DNA of 64,000 bases from Hyaloscypha bicolor E (taxonomy: Eukaryota; Ascomycota; Leotiomycetes; Helotiales; Hyaloscyphaceae): contig NW_020194626.1 of NCBI RefSeq assembly GCF_002865645.1, positions 930,001-994,000 on the forward strand, written 5' to 3'. A program made the translations under genes and the position numbers. The notes under the pieces were generated by a model. The model was given only the letters and a program-made list of their open reading frames with translations, made no database searches and had not been told where the DNA came from. Positions 49,014-58,306 of this stretch are shown here, piece after piece (the first letter of the stretch is position 1; each line of letters opens with the position of its first letter).

Positions 49014-50476
49014 ATGTCTGCCAACCCGATAATTACATTTAAGGCTGGCCGGTGCGACATCAATGTATGTTCCTGCTCCTCTGCAACCCTCTACTGTCAC
49101 TTCCGGATGCTTATGCCCCAAACAGCAGTCAAACAGACCTTGGAAAATCACGCCGGATCCAACACCTGGCTATATTTACATGTACTCTGAAGATGGTACC
49201 TACTCTCGATGATGGCATCAGAATACCACTGACTCTGCAAGACATGACACACTTTTGCTGGCGCGAACGAAGCAAGGCCATGACCGATGAAGACAATCTC
49301 GACCTCATCATGTTCCCCTCTGATGCACACTTCGAGCCGTACGAATACAAGACCTCAAGTCAACCCACATCCAAGACAAATGGCCGCATATTCGTTCTGA
49401 AGTTCTCCTCGTCCTCCTCAAGACATTTCTTCTGGATGCAATCAAAGCCTCAAGCACAAAATGGAGATGCCAGCTGGTTCAGCCCTCGAGACTTAAAAAT
49501 CGGCCAAATCGTCGACACGCTGCTCCAGGGTGAGGACGTCAATGTATCTGAGGAGATTGCACAAGTTCGGGGCGGTGGCAACGGCGGAAACGAGGATGAA
49601 GATCAGACAATGGAGGATGTAGAAGGTCATGGAGATCCGTCAGAACACCACCAAGGCGGAAGTGGTGGTGCAGGGCCAGACGCCACTGGCGGGGATATTA
49701 GAGAAGAGGGGGCTGGTGCAAGGGAAGGCGGTGCTGATGGCGGACGAGCGTAGGTCAAATTTCATCGCATGACAGGCATTGCTTGAGCGTTTACCACCAA
49801 GGCGTTTGAGACAAAAAAAAGGGGCGGAACGAGCGATTCGTTCATGTACTGCTAGACTGAAAGACTTGAATCAATATTGAAGATTTTCAAGGTTCTTGGC
49901 TTGTGCAACTCATGGATTGTGGCTGACAATGTGATCAGTGCCGGCTCCGGCCCAACAGACGCTGCCACGGTAGTTCAGAACTTCCTCAACTCATTGAAGG
50001 GTGGACAAGGCATTCCGACGCAACCGCAGGGAGGTCAAATGTTCACTACATTACCAGATCTATTACCGTCGTCCACGACTATTCCAATTATCGACTCGGC
50101 CAGTCCTGCACAAATCGACAACCTCCTGAGCTACCTCCCACCGGCAATTCTGCTTATTTCACAGTCATCTTCAGCACAGATTGACAGAACGAAGGAGCCA
50201 AGTGCGGCATCTGCTTCTGCGGCGATTGAGGCTCTCCCATCCGGAGAGAAGAAGGCCATATTGAAGCGAGTATTGAGAAGTCCTCAATTCAACCAGAGCT
50301 TGGGTAGCCTCACCATGGCAATTCGAGATGGAGGACTGCCTAGTATCGCCGATGCACTAGGAGTGAAAGTCCAGAATGGAGGTTTTGTCAGGGGCGGTAG
50401 CGTACCTCTTGGAGGTGGAGAAGCAGTCGAGTCATTTGTTGAAGGCGTGAAGAAATCAGTTGAGGAGAAGAAATAG
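49014..50476 (+). CDS. RPN13: 26S proteasome ubiquitin receptor Rpn13 (ADRM1-like)
   Basis: Regulatory-particle subunit that binds ubiquitin through an N-terminal Pru domain and docks the deubiquitinase Uch37/UCHL5 through a C-terminal DEUBAD domain. Four exons: 49,014-49,064, 49,126-49,195, 49,242-49,749 and 49,939-50,476, giving 388 aa. Pru motifs: ITFKAGRCDIN, PTPGYIYMYSEDD, HFCWRERSK, DLIMFPSDAHFE, FVLKFSSSSSRHFFWMQS. A Gly/Glu-rich linker (about 155-235) follows. The DEUBAD half starts TDAATVVQNFLNSL and ends AVESFVEGVKKSVEEKK. The presence of the DEUBAD suggests a Uch37-type partner, which budding yeast lacks. The acceptor of exon 2 is a tandem CAGCAG, so one Gln may be included or skipped. 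Confidence 0.94.
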
Positions 50477-51445
50477 AGAAGTAGTGACCGAATAGCCATT
50501 GCCGTCCACTGCCATTTCACTTCGAAAGACTTGTACCACAATAAGACCTCTAGACTCACACCTTGCTGGAAGGCCGGGGGAGATTATAGAAACCAAAGTA
50601 GATCAAGACCATTGAAGAGCAGAATCTTGGTGGCAATGGTTCACAAGAATCAGATGCGGAATCAAGTAATTTCTATTTATTTTGCGGTTGTGGAACGTTA
50701 GTTCCCGAAGTGTTGTGAAAAGGATAATTACAAGACCCACTGTCAAACTTCTCGCTTCTGTGTCTCAATGGATGCAAGCCTAGCGGGTGTGGCTCGGCTC
50801 CCTGCTACGGTCGAAAATGACGAAGGAACTTCTCAAGCAATTTGGACATCAATAGGAACTGTAACAAGGTGAGCTCTGAACAGGATTCAGATTATTCCAT
50901 GCATCGATATGCTTTTGCTTGTCATCACAAAATCTGTCGTTGGATGTGCTTGCCCCTGTTTAGGGTTGTGGCTGCTGGTGAAGTCAGAATCGCTTCCTAT
51001 TGTCCCAGAATACGCTAGTGCTTCCCATTGTTCACTGCACAACAATGGGAAGCCTAAATTCCATGCAATGACAATACGAACAAATCAATGGAATAGGTAG
51101 TATCTTCTATGATTGATTGATATGTATTTATTTAAATGCCCTCTGCAGCTCTTCGAACTCCTTTCTTTTCCAACTTCACCATCTGGTCTCAAGTGCGCAA
51201 ATCCTTCACATCTGCTCAGGATTATCACAGCCCTAGAACCTATCTCACAGCTTCCATTCACTCTTCGTAACTTCCGAGACTGGGATACTCAATTATCAAA
51301 GTTGTATCTGATTGTCACCTTTCTCCATTTCTTTCAACAACAACACCACAACCAACACATACGCAAACATTATCGCCACCTCCACAGAGGCAGTCCTCGT
51401 TCTTATCCGAAGACTACTTCATATTCTGAATCTTGAAGCTTCTCA
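50477..51445. other. Spacer between RPN13 and the small acidic protein gene
   Basis: About 1 kb without a supportable ORF. It contains a perfect 13-bp hairpin at 51,020-51,053 (separate entry). The last about 150 bp before 51,446 are CA/CT-rich leader. Confidence 0.55.
51020..51053. repeat. Perfect 13-bp inverted repeat with 8-nt loop
   Basis: GCTTCCCATTGTT (51,020-51,032), loop CACTGCAC, AACAATGGGAAGC (51,041-51,053). With a one-base bulge the pairing extends by TAG/CTA. It lies in a non-coding spacer about 540 bp after RPN13 and 390 bp before the next gene. It may be a structured 3' element, a miniature transposon relic or chance. Confidence 0.7.
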
Positions 51446-52000
51446 ATGGCTTCTCGCGGTTCTGCCCTTCCAGGCAACGCCAACCAAACCCCTCCACCAG
51501 CCTATGGCGGCGGCGCACCACCCGGTATGTCAGACTCACTTGTTCGTCATCTTACGCCCGACACTAACAACACAGACTACTCGGAGGACGAAGAGGATGG
51601 AGAGGAAGGAGCCGAAGATGAATCGAGTTCTCTTTCAGCGATCAACATTATCATCCAGGTCCCCCTCCACATCCAAGGCGACAACAACCTAGTCGCTGTC
51701 GACACTGCACAAGCCGTCAACAAGATTGTGCAGGGTATTGTCGGATCTCTCAAGGCAATGAGCATGAGCGGACAAGGAGTGCCAATGATTGACGAGGATG
51801 GACGACCAAGACCTATCACTGTCACGGCGGTTGCGGAGGTCAAGATCACTGGCTCGAGGAATGTTGTAGGAGAAAAGATCCGCCCAATGTTGCCAAAGTC
51901 GGGCCCAAAGCCAGCACAGGACAACAAGGAAGGCCCAAGCATCAAGCGCGAGCGGGAGGGGAGTGAGGAGGCCGAGGCGAAGCGGACTCGACTGGAATAG
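51446..52000 (+). CDS. Small acidic/basic conserved protein of unknown function
   Basis: 167 aa in two exons (51,446-51,524 and 51,576-52,000). The 51-nt intron has textbook signals (GTATGT, CTAAC branch site, ACAG). It is in frame and stop-free, so an unspliced message would add 17 residues. The N-terminus is Pro/Gly-rich, followed by an acidic run (YSEDEEDGEEGAEDESS). A predicted folded core of about 90 residues comes next (SAINIIIQVPLHIQGDNN, VNKIVQGIVGSLKAMSM, ITVTAVAEVKITGSRNVVGE). The tail has a putative nuclear signal (IKRERE...AKRTRLE). I do not recognise the family. Nuclear localisation is a guess from the tail. It is convergent with the SNF5-family gene. Confidence 0.8.
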   Translation: MASRGSALPGNANQTPPPAYGGGAPPGMSDSLVRHLTPDTNNTDYSEDEEDGEEGAEDESSSLSAINIIIQVPLHIQGDNNLVAVDTAQAVNKIVQGIVGSLKAMSMSGQGVPMIDEDGRPRPITVTAVAEVKITGSRNVVGEKIRPMLPKSGPKPAQDNKEGPSIKREREGSEEAEAKRTRLE

Positions 52001-52473
52001 GCATGCTTTGGGGCATGGAACTGGAGTAAGGTGTGCTCTGGTCATAGGCTGGGGTTTCCAAAGATCTCACTGACTGGGCTGGGTGTCATTCTTGCTTTAC
52101 ATACTCTTGCCGCATGCGAGGGCTAATCATATGTGCATGGACTTAAGGCCAAAACTCGAGGCTGGCAGCAGGAACCTTGCAGCTTTTGTAAGCAAAACTC
52201 ACAAACGTTGCTTACACATTTTCAATCCCATTGCCCTGTGACCCACTTTTCTCAAATATAGTCATTGTTGCAACTTTTAAAGTCAAAGTAGACTGATTAG
52301 GTAGTCTCTACTACTGTACAATATCGTTGTCGCTATCTCTAGCATTTTCTCCTTCCCGAATTCCAGTCGACGGGATCTCAAGCACGCAAAATGCACCCAC
52401 ACCATCTCAGACTCCAAGATACCATCCGTAGAGACGCAATAATGAAGCACGTAAATAAACTCATCCCCCGTCT
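52001..52473. other. Convergent spacer
   Basis: 3' regions of two convergent genes. A minus-strand 64-codon frame (52,283-52,477) starts inside the SNF5-family stop codon (ATGA overlap). It has no recognisable content and is treated as 3' UTR. Confidence 0.5.
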
Positions 52474-54324
52474 TCATCGGTAGTCCATGGCACGAAGATC
52501 TATCTTATGTAGATCTTTTGCCCACTTTGGTAGCTTGCGATCACGTTCGTACAGGAAACCGCAGTTGTTGCAGAGCGTCTGGGTTCTGTTAGCAATGTCC
52601 CCAAGCTGACACGCAGATAGCAAGTATAGACTCACTCTAGGACCATATGGTCCATCCCTGACAGCCCAGACCGCAGTTCCCCACACTTTACAGTGAGAAC
52701 ATCTCCACGTGTTTCGTTCATAGTCGTTGAGAGAACCACCGCCACCATACCCGGCAATGCCACCATTATCAGGAGTACCTCGGCCTCCAGGGGTACCGGA
52801 CCTACCAACTGGACTCAAACTCCTGAAACGTCGCTTCTTCTTGCTCCGCTCGCCTCTGCCCATTCGCTCTTCAACTGGCTCGGGATCGAAAAAACCTCTG
52901 TTTTCGGTGGCCTGTGGCATTCCCCCCATCATTCCCGTGCTCGATGAGAATCTAGCAGTCTCTCGTCTGAGTCTTCTGATCTGCCGTTCTCTGTCGCCTT
53001 CTCTCTTCTCGATCTCTTCCTTCGAAAGTTGCTCAACCTTTGGTTCCCATTCATCCGCTAAGTGCTCGTTGTCATATCTCCAGCCAGCTTCGGCGCCGTG
53101 CGCAGCCTCATTGGGAATCTCGCCACCATATCCACCGACCAGTCCACCGCTCTCACAGGCTTCCTTTTTGAGCCGTAGAACAGCTTCATAGATAGCATGC
53201 GTCATTGCTGGAACCCATTCTCCGGGAAGGCCAAGGTCAGCACAAGTTTGCTTTGCAAACATCTCAGCTGTTCCTGGGGGGTGAAGAAGTGACCATTCGA
53301 ATTTGTCAGTGTATAGGTGATTCGAGAGATTAATGTTCAGTGTGACGATACACCGGTACATGTCATCAGGATTGAAATCATCTGACTCTGGTGGAATGGC
53401 TACAGCCTCAGCGGTGATCTCTTCAGCGACTCCGTTCTCGGTTTTCTTCAGAGGCGAGGGTAATCCATGGGATTGGGTAGTGACAGTACGCAGGGGTGTC
53501 GCATTTCCACTGGCCGCTGGTGTTGCTGACGCATCTCGTGAAGCTTCTTGTTTGATCGTCGTTACAATTCCATTTGCTGTGGACATTTGTTGTGAATGGA
53601 AGAGAGGATGAAGCGCAACACCAGCATACTCTTCCAGTTGCGTTCGGATTTGTTTGCTAATCTCGCCAGCCATCTGTGCACGGTTTGGCAGATCAAGATC
53701 TTGAACCATGGTCTGTGCAAACTGGTCTGTTGTTGTTAAAGTTTCGTGAAGATTCCATAGGAAGATGTCTTTCAGTCGATATGGCACAGTCATCTCTTGT
53801 GGTCTGTATATCGGTAGAGAACTATCGATTTGACCATAGCCGGTCCCATGCGGTATTGGCAGAGGCGCTGAAGGTTGGAATGGAGGAATGTCGAGATCGA
53901 TTCTGATCGGGACGAGCGTCAAAGGCAAGGCTGTCTGGGCATAATTTTGCAAGTCTGGCTTAGCCGTCCTTGCCTTGCCCATCCAATCTCTCCATATTCC
54001 TTGAGCATCTACCGGAGCTATTACTTCTTTCCCAACCTTTTCCGCTTGGTCTTGCTTTGGCTGCCCGGACTCATCCCTTCTTATGCTCCTCAAACCCGTC
54101 GGCCTTCTCCTGCTGTTATCATCATCTTCTTCATCGTAATCTTCATATCCGTCCTCCGCATAGTTTATTGCAGTTGTCCCTCGCTTGGTTGTCCGTACCG
54201 AAGGTGCAGCGAGCGCTGTTGCCGGTTGGATCACTGGTGTGAGGAGAGAATTGGCGTATGTGCGTAATCGGGGAGCATAGCTCGATATAAAAGACTGCGG
54301 GGGGTTCTTAGGAGCCATCATCAT
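52474..54324 (-). CDS. SNF5/SFH1-family chromatin remodelling subunit with GATA-type zinc finger
   Basis: Core subunit of a SWI/SNF- or RSC-type nucleosome remodeller. Two exons (54,324-52,636 and 52,578-52,474) give 597 aa. An acidic region (YEDYDEEDDD) comes first. Then come the two SNF5 repeats: LTLVPIRIDLDIPP...VPYRLKDIFLWNLHET...FAQTMVQDLDLP, and YRCIVTLNINLSNHLYTDKF...TAEMFAKQTCADLGLPGEWV. A basic coiled segment follows, and a C-terminal GATA-like finger CSHC...GPRTLCNNC (C-x2-C-x20-C-x2-C). The finger is complete only when the 57-nt intron is removed, joining GPR to TLCNNCG. That intron is a multiple of three and stop-free. Three ATGs are consecutive (54,324, 54,321, 54,318). Whether this is the Snf5 or the Sfh1 paralogue cannot be settled here, so no symbol is given. 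Confidence 0.92.
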   Translation of the reverse strand: MMMAPKNPPQSFISSYAPRLRTYANSLLTPVIQPATALAAPSVRTTKRGTTAINYAEDGYEDYDEEDDDNSRRRPTGLRSIRRDESGQPKQDQAEKVGKEVIAPVDAQGIWRDWMGKARTAKPDLQNYAQTALPLTLVPIRIDLDIPPFQPSAPLPIPHGTGYGQIDSSLPIYRPQEMTVPYRLKDIFLWNLHETLTTTDQFAQTMVQDLDLPNRAQMAGEISKQIRTQLEEYAGVALHPLFHSQQMSTANGIVTTIKQEASRDASATPAASGNATPLRTVTTQSHGLPSPLKKTENGVAEEITAEAVAIPPESDDFNPDDMYRCIVTLNINLSNHLYTDKFEWSLLHPPGTAEMFAKQTCADLGLPGEWVPAMTHAIYEAVLRLKKEACESGGLVGGYGGEIPNEAAHGAEAGWRYDNEHLADEWEPKVEQLSKEEIEKREGDRERQIRRLRRETARFSSSTGMMGGMPQATENRGFFDPEPVEERMGRGERSKKKRRFRSLSPVGRSGTPGGRGTPDNGGIAGYGGGGSLNDYERNTWRCSHCKVWGTAVWAVRDGPYGPRVSLYLLSACQLGDIANRTQTLCNNCGFLYERDRKLPKWAKDLHKIDLRAMDYR

Positions 54325-54984
54325 GGGCAACTCTCAACTCATATCCGCTCAGAGGGATAAGGTGAACGCTTTCGTGAGCGGAGGGAGAAGGAATGCGCGG
54401 AAGGACACTACGCGAGGCGCAACGCTCAATCAGTTGCGTTGAAGAGAGAGCCAGATCGCGCTAGCATTTCAGTATAAATCGCACTTCTGCAGTGGTTGTG
54501 CGGGCCCAGCAGGAATTCGGATGCTCTGGAGGTGCTGGGCTTTTGGATACATTGTCGCGTCAAACCCAAGCTGAAATCGCGACAGAACGAAATTCGCCGC
54601 TAAGGATTTCGGTTAGCGACTCATCACGTGCAGATACACCCTTCTGCTTTCAACTGTGGTTTTCTTAACTACCGGTTCAGCTTCTGCGTAACCTTTTTCA
54701 TATTACTGCAGCGCTACACCCTTAGCTTTCCTCTCATTTTGTCTTTTGTCAGTAACTCATGGCACGCGAACGGTTCATGCCCTTGACTAGTTAGTCCGGA
54801 GAATCCGTGAATCACGCCGGGAAAATATGGTCCAAATGACTAAAGCACACCTGTCTCCTCTATCTCGTACAAGTTGTCATTTAGTGGCAGATATTTAGTC
54901 ATTTTTACATTTTTACAACATTGTTCATTCATTGAAAACATTCTTATCCAGTGCCTTTAATAATACTCCTATTCGCAACCCAAG
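54325..54984. promoter_or_regulatory. Divergent promoter, SNF5-family gene / Cys-rich protein gene
   Basis: 660 bp between divergent starts. CACGTG lies at 54,625-54,630 (context CATCACGTGCAG). The side near 54,985 is AT-rich (ATTTTTACATTTTTACAAC). No ORF is supported. Confidence 0.5.
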
Positions 54985-56004
54985 ATGGAGATTGAAATGA
55001 CAGATGTCCATGTTTCTCAAGAGAATACCAGTTGTGTTCTACAGCACAACAAATGCAGGAAACATCAGGGAAATTGCCTAAACCCATGGATCCTGAATCT
55101 GCAAGTCCACGATTTCCTCCATCGATTACCTGGAGAGTTGCAAAGAACGGTCATCACCGAGGCTGTGGTGCCTCAACCCAAATGTATCAAACATTTGTTT
55201 GGTCGTTGCTACAATCCGTGGGAATGCAGAGCTGGTGCCCACACAGAGGACCCACCCACGCTATTCGACTTAGACATGGCCCCTTGCACACCTTCGACAT
55301 GCTACACCTCGAGGTGTCAACTTATCCACTCAGAAGGGTACAGGGCCTTCTTCCAACATAACGTCTTTGTATTCAAGTCGCGTCACTGCACGTTGCGTAG
55401 GCCTTCCTTCCGCACAAACCCCGAGAATGTCCGAGGATGGTTTCGTTCACTAGACCACATGAGCAAGTTGGAGCGGGATTATCGAGCAACCCGCCTTCTT
55501 GACTTCATCGATGCGCCGGAATGCAAAGGCCAAGGCTCTCCGGAATTTCAAATGAAGATTTCACGGTTTGATGAAGGTTCTTACGACCACGACTGCGTTG
55601 ATCAGTATCGATACACGATTCGCCACCTCGTCTTCACACTGGACTCTGAGGACAGGCTAGTCTCCTCACTCGCTTTCCGTCACACTTGGGCTTGGGCCCT
55701 AACGGTGGATTGGAACACCTTGCCAAACCTGGAGACGCTTGTGCTCGATTTGAGGGGTTATTCATATCGACAACTTCAGGATCTTGAACTACCTCAGGAC
55801 CTTTACGATGAGCAATTGGAGCGGGGTGCAAAGCGTATGGAGTGCCTGGAGCTGAAGAGTCTTATTATTTACGGCCTCTGCAGCGGTCCTGAATATTGGG
55901 ATAAAATTCAGCATAGGAGAACAATGGAGACGCTGTTCCAGCCTGCGCTGGGGAAATGGGGGAAGCTTGATTTGCGAGATGAGGAATATCTAGTGGATTG
56001 GTAG
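54985..56004 (+). CDS. Cys/His-rich hypothetical protein
   Basis: Single-exon gene of 339 aa, no membrane helix or signal peptide. I do not recognise a named domain with confidence. The general style resembles the large families of uncharacterised Leotiomycete proteins with F-box-like or DUF7730-like folds. The first 125 residues hold spaced Cys/His: CRKHQGNC, then CIKHLFGRCYNPWECRAGAH (C-x7-C-x5-C-x4-H), then CTPSTCYTSRCQLIH (C-x4-C-x4-C-x3-H). These are close to CCCH zinc-finger spacing. The rest (RHLVFTLDSEDRLVSSLAFR, LPNLETLVLDLRGY, ECLELKSLIIYGL) looks like leucine-rich strands. The AT-rich promoter and lack of introns set it apart from its neighbours. Confidence 0.75.
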   Translation: MEIEMTDVHVSQENTSCVLQHNKCRKHQGNCLNPWILNLQVHDFLHRLPGELQRTVITEAVVPQPKCIKHLFGRCYNPWECRAGAHTEDPPTLFDLDMAPCTPSTCYTSRCQLIHSEGYRAFFQHNVFVFKSRHCTLRRPSFRTNPENVRGWFRSLDHMSKLERDYRATRLLDFIDAPECKGQGSPEFQMKISRFDEGSYDHDCVDQYRYTIRHLVFTLDSEDRLVSSLAFRHTWAWALTVDWNTLPNLETLVLDLRGYSYRQLQDLELPQDLYDEQLERGAKRMECLELKSLIIYGLCSGPEYWDKIQHRRTMETLFQPALGKWGKLDLRDEEYLVDW

Positions 56005-56722
56005 GAGTAACGTATTTCAGTCATGGATCATATCTCGGCATTTTCAAAGTTACACTCCTGTTAATTCTTGTTTAATACCACTGTCTCTAGTCTATTTTAA
56101 TGTCTCGTGAGCATCAAGTCGCTGTCCCGACACGCTTCCATTCAATCAATTTTGTACTGTACCAGCTCAGCCTCGATCATGGCCTTGGCTGGAGTCCAGC
56201 TATCCTGGAGGCTGCAGTTGGCCTTTTTACAGAAGATTCTCCATACCACACTCTGCAAGCTCGCAAATGACATCGTATACCCCAACTCGAAGGCGTTCAT
56301 ATCGTCCAACCCTTGCTTTAATTCTGACCTGGTAGTAGTCAGCCATTGTTCCAGACATTATCGGTACATTTAGGGACAATGAGTTCCCGATTATACCGAA
56401 CCTTATTGGTACATTGAGGGACATTGAATTTCCGATTGTAATCTTACCAAACCTTGCTGGTACGGTACATTGGGCCAATGTTCAGCAAATATAGAAAGGT
56501 ACTTGCCTCGCCCACAAATCTAGTCTTCTCGTTATATCGTCCGACCCAGCAAGGTATGCCCAGGCAAAATATGGCCTATAGGGCCCGGTGATCAGCACTG
56601 CTTGGTTAAAACCCCTGAGTGTATGCTTACCCGTGCCTTTGCGTCACTAGGAAATCTCGAATCAGCTATACATTCGAGTAAGGGAAGAGGGGTGCTTAAA
56701 AGTTCCCCAACTCCTGGAACAA
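56005..56722. other. Spacer with degenerate tandem repeats
   Basis: Between two genes of different strand. It includes about three degenerate copies of a roughly 45-bp unit at 56,350-56,475 (see repeat entry). No gene is supported. Confidence 0.5.
56350..56475. repeat. Degenerate tandem repeat, unit about 45 bp
   Basis: Copies share GGTACATT(T/G)AGGGACA, ATTGAATTTCCGATT or ATGAGTTCCCGATT, and ACC(G/A)AACCTT(A/G)(T/C)TGGTAC. On the minus strand the unit would read as a repeated GNSxSLNVPI(R)FG peptide, but the frame is not otherwise gene-like. It is probably a decayed minisatellite. Confidence 0.65.
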
Positions 56723-57548
56723 TCAAATTTGGAAATACATACGGTCCTCAAAAACACACATACACTCTCGGATCCAGTTGTCGTTCATCGTGTCATTGTA
56801 CGGGACAGAATTCGGAGAATAAAAGTAGGACGACTCCGAAATGGATGCCAAAAGAACGTCATTGTTCCGATGCTCCGAGAATAATAAAGCTTTCGTCAAG
56901 GTAAAGTACCCCTGCCCAATCACCTCGACCATAATCCCAAGCGTGGCTAATTCATGGGTGGAGAGATTGTCTAAAAACAAGGATTGTCGAGCGCGAATGT
57001 TTCCAGTTCTATCAAGTCCAACCGCACAATCTGCAAGTCGGTACAGTAGCAAGAAAGCCTTTCGCTTGAATAAGTCCAGACGGCATTGGAGCTCTGCTTT
57101 TGGAACGTCCAAGGTCGGCCAGTCATTGGTGTGATCCACCATCTGGGTGATATTGTGGTTGGCAAGGAAGTCGATGATTGTACTACGGCATCGCAGCTCA
57201 GAAAGCCATGGATACGAGAGTGCTCTGACTGGGTTATCTCTTGGTGGCAGTCGGGATGAGAGGATTATCAGTTCGTCGTTGTTCGTATATGCTAGTCGCT
57301 GATCATTGTACGAGACACGGCGAGTGATTGACTTTTCGTATCTTCTAAGTAAGGAGTGGAACGACTGTACGAAGGTTAGGTGGTGCAATGCATCGGAAAG
57401 GTGAGCGGCCATGAACCTTTGACAGAAGTAGCAGAGATCTGATGGCATTCGGACATTCATCCACGACTTGCTGTACAATCAATAGTGATAACTCGGGGAC
57501 CAAGTCAATACCTCCGTCACTTCGAAACAGGTCCCACGAGCCATGCAT
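56723..57548 (-). pseudogene. F-box-like hypothetical gene with an apparent +1 frame break
   Basis: The minus-strand ATG at 57,548 opens MHGSWDLFRSDGG, then DLVPELSLLIVQQVVDECPN and AIRSLLLLSK, which resembles an F-box start (LPxELLLxIV...LxxLLLVSK). At about 57,414-57,421 (AAAGGTTC) this frame turns into unlike sequence. The neighbouring frame continues sensibly (FMAAHLSDALHHLTFVQSFH, then a 240-codon open stretch ending at 56,723). Skipping one G would join them. No good intron fits the junction. The locus is therefore either a recently broken gene, a sequencing error or a programmed shift. If joined, the product is about 275 aa with a C-terminal region rich in Leu and Cys (LLLYRLADCAVGLDRTGNIR). 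F-box identity is tentative. Confidence 0.55.
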
Positions 57549-58306
57549 TATGTCGAAGCTCGCTCGCTAGACTTGTAACCTTTGGAACAATGAAACTTCG
57601 AGGTCCAAAATGAAGGAAGATATCTTGGTAATGTGCATGGATATAAAGATGCGTGGTTCTTGATGAGAATAACTCAAGAGACCGCGGGATAATGAGAAGA
57701 AAACTTTTCCAGAGACACCATTCACTCTAAAAAGTACCGAAGGTAGAAACCGTCGTGGCGGCCTATACCTTGTTGAGGTTGTACTCTGAAAGTGGAAGGC
57801 ACGAGTGGACCTTGCCCCGCTGGCGACGACCATCAAGGTATCGAACAGAATATCGACACGTTTTTGGCTGGTGACCAGTCCACACACTTGGCTCTGAGAG
57901 TTGAGAACAATGATTCGGCGACCGTACAAGAGAAAACATTGAGTCATTATTATCTGCCTCGTTGGTGCTCTTGTCCTCGAACTGTTCGAGATGATAAGCC
58001 GCTCTGTGGCACATCGATTCTTCCTGCATGCTTGAATCCTATGAGTGTGAAGGTTACAGGTTTTATGGTTCAGACTGCCTACATTGTTCCTGGACTTCCC
58101 TGCCAACTGGTGAAATTAACTATTCGTTGTTTGAATGATTAATCGGACTTCAATGATTAACAAACCTTATATATATACACAATTTTGAGATTAAAATATT
58201 GATGCCGGGGAGGAACGCCAATCCTGATTTATCTCAGCACCCGCACCCCCCGATGTGAAGGAACGCTATGATTCCATCACGACCCTCCTTTCTATCTCAT
58301 CGCCTC
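57549..58306. other. Spacer upstream of the F-box-like gene and downstream of the MFS gene
   Basis: Frames on both strands (57,567-58,106 minus; 57,792-58,142 plus) overlap each other and show no recognisable content. A short AT-rich stretch lies at 58,165-58,200. No feature is called. Confidence 0.5.

Noticed and set aside
52283..52477. 64-codon frame starting within the SNF5-family stop codon
   Set aside because: Overlap of ATGA type suggests dicistrony, but nothing in the translation supports a protein.
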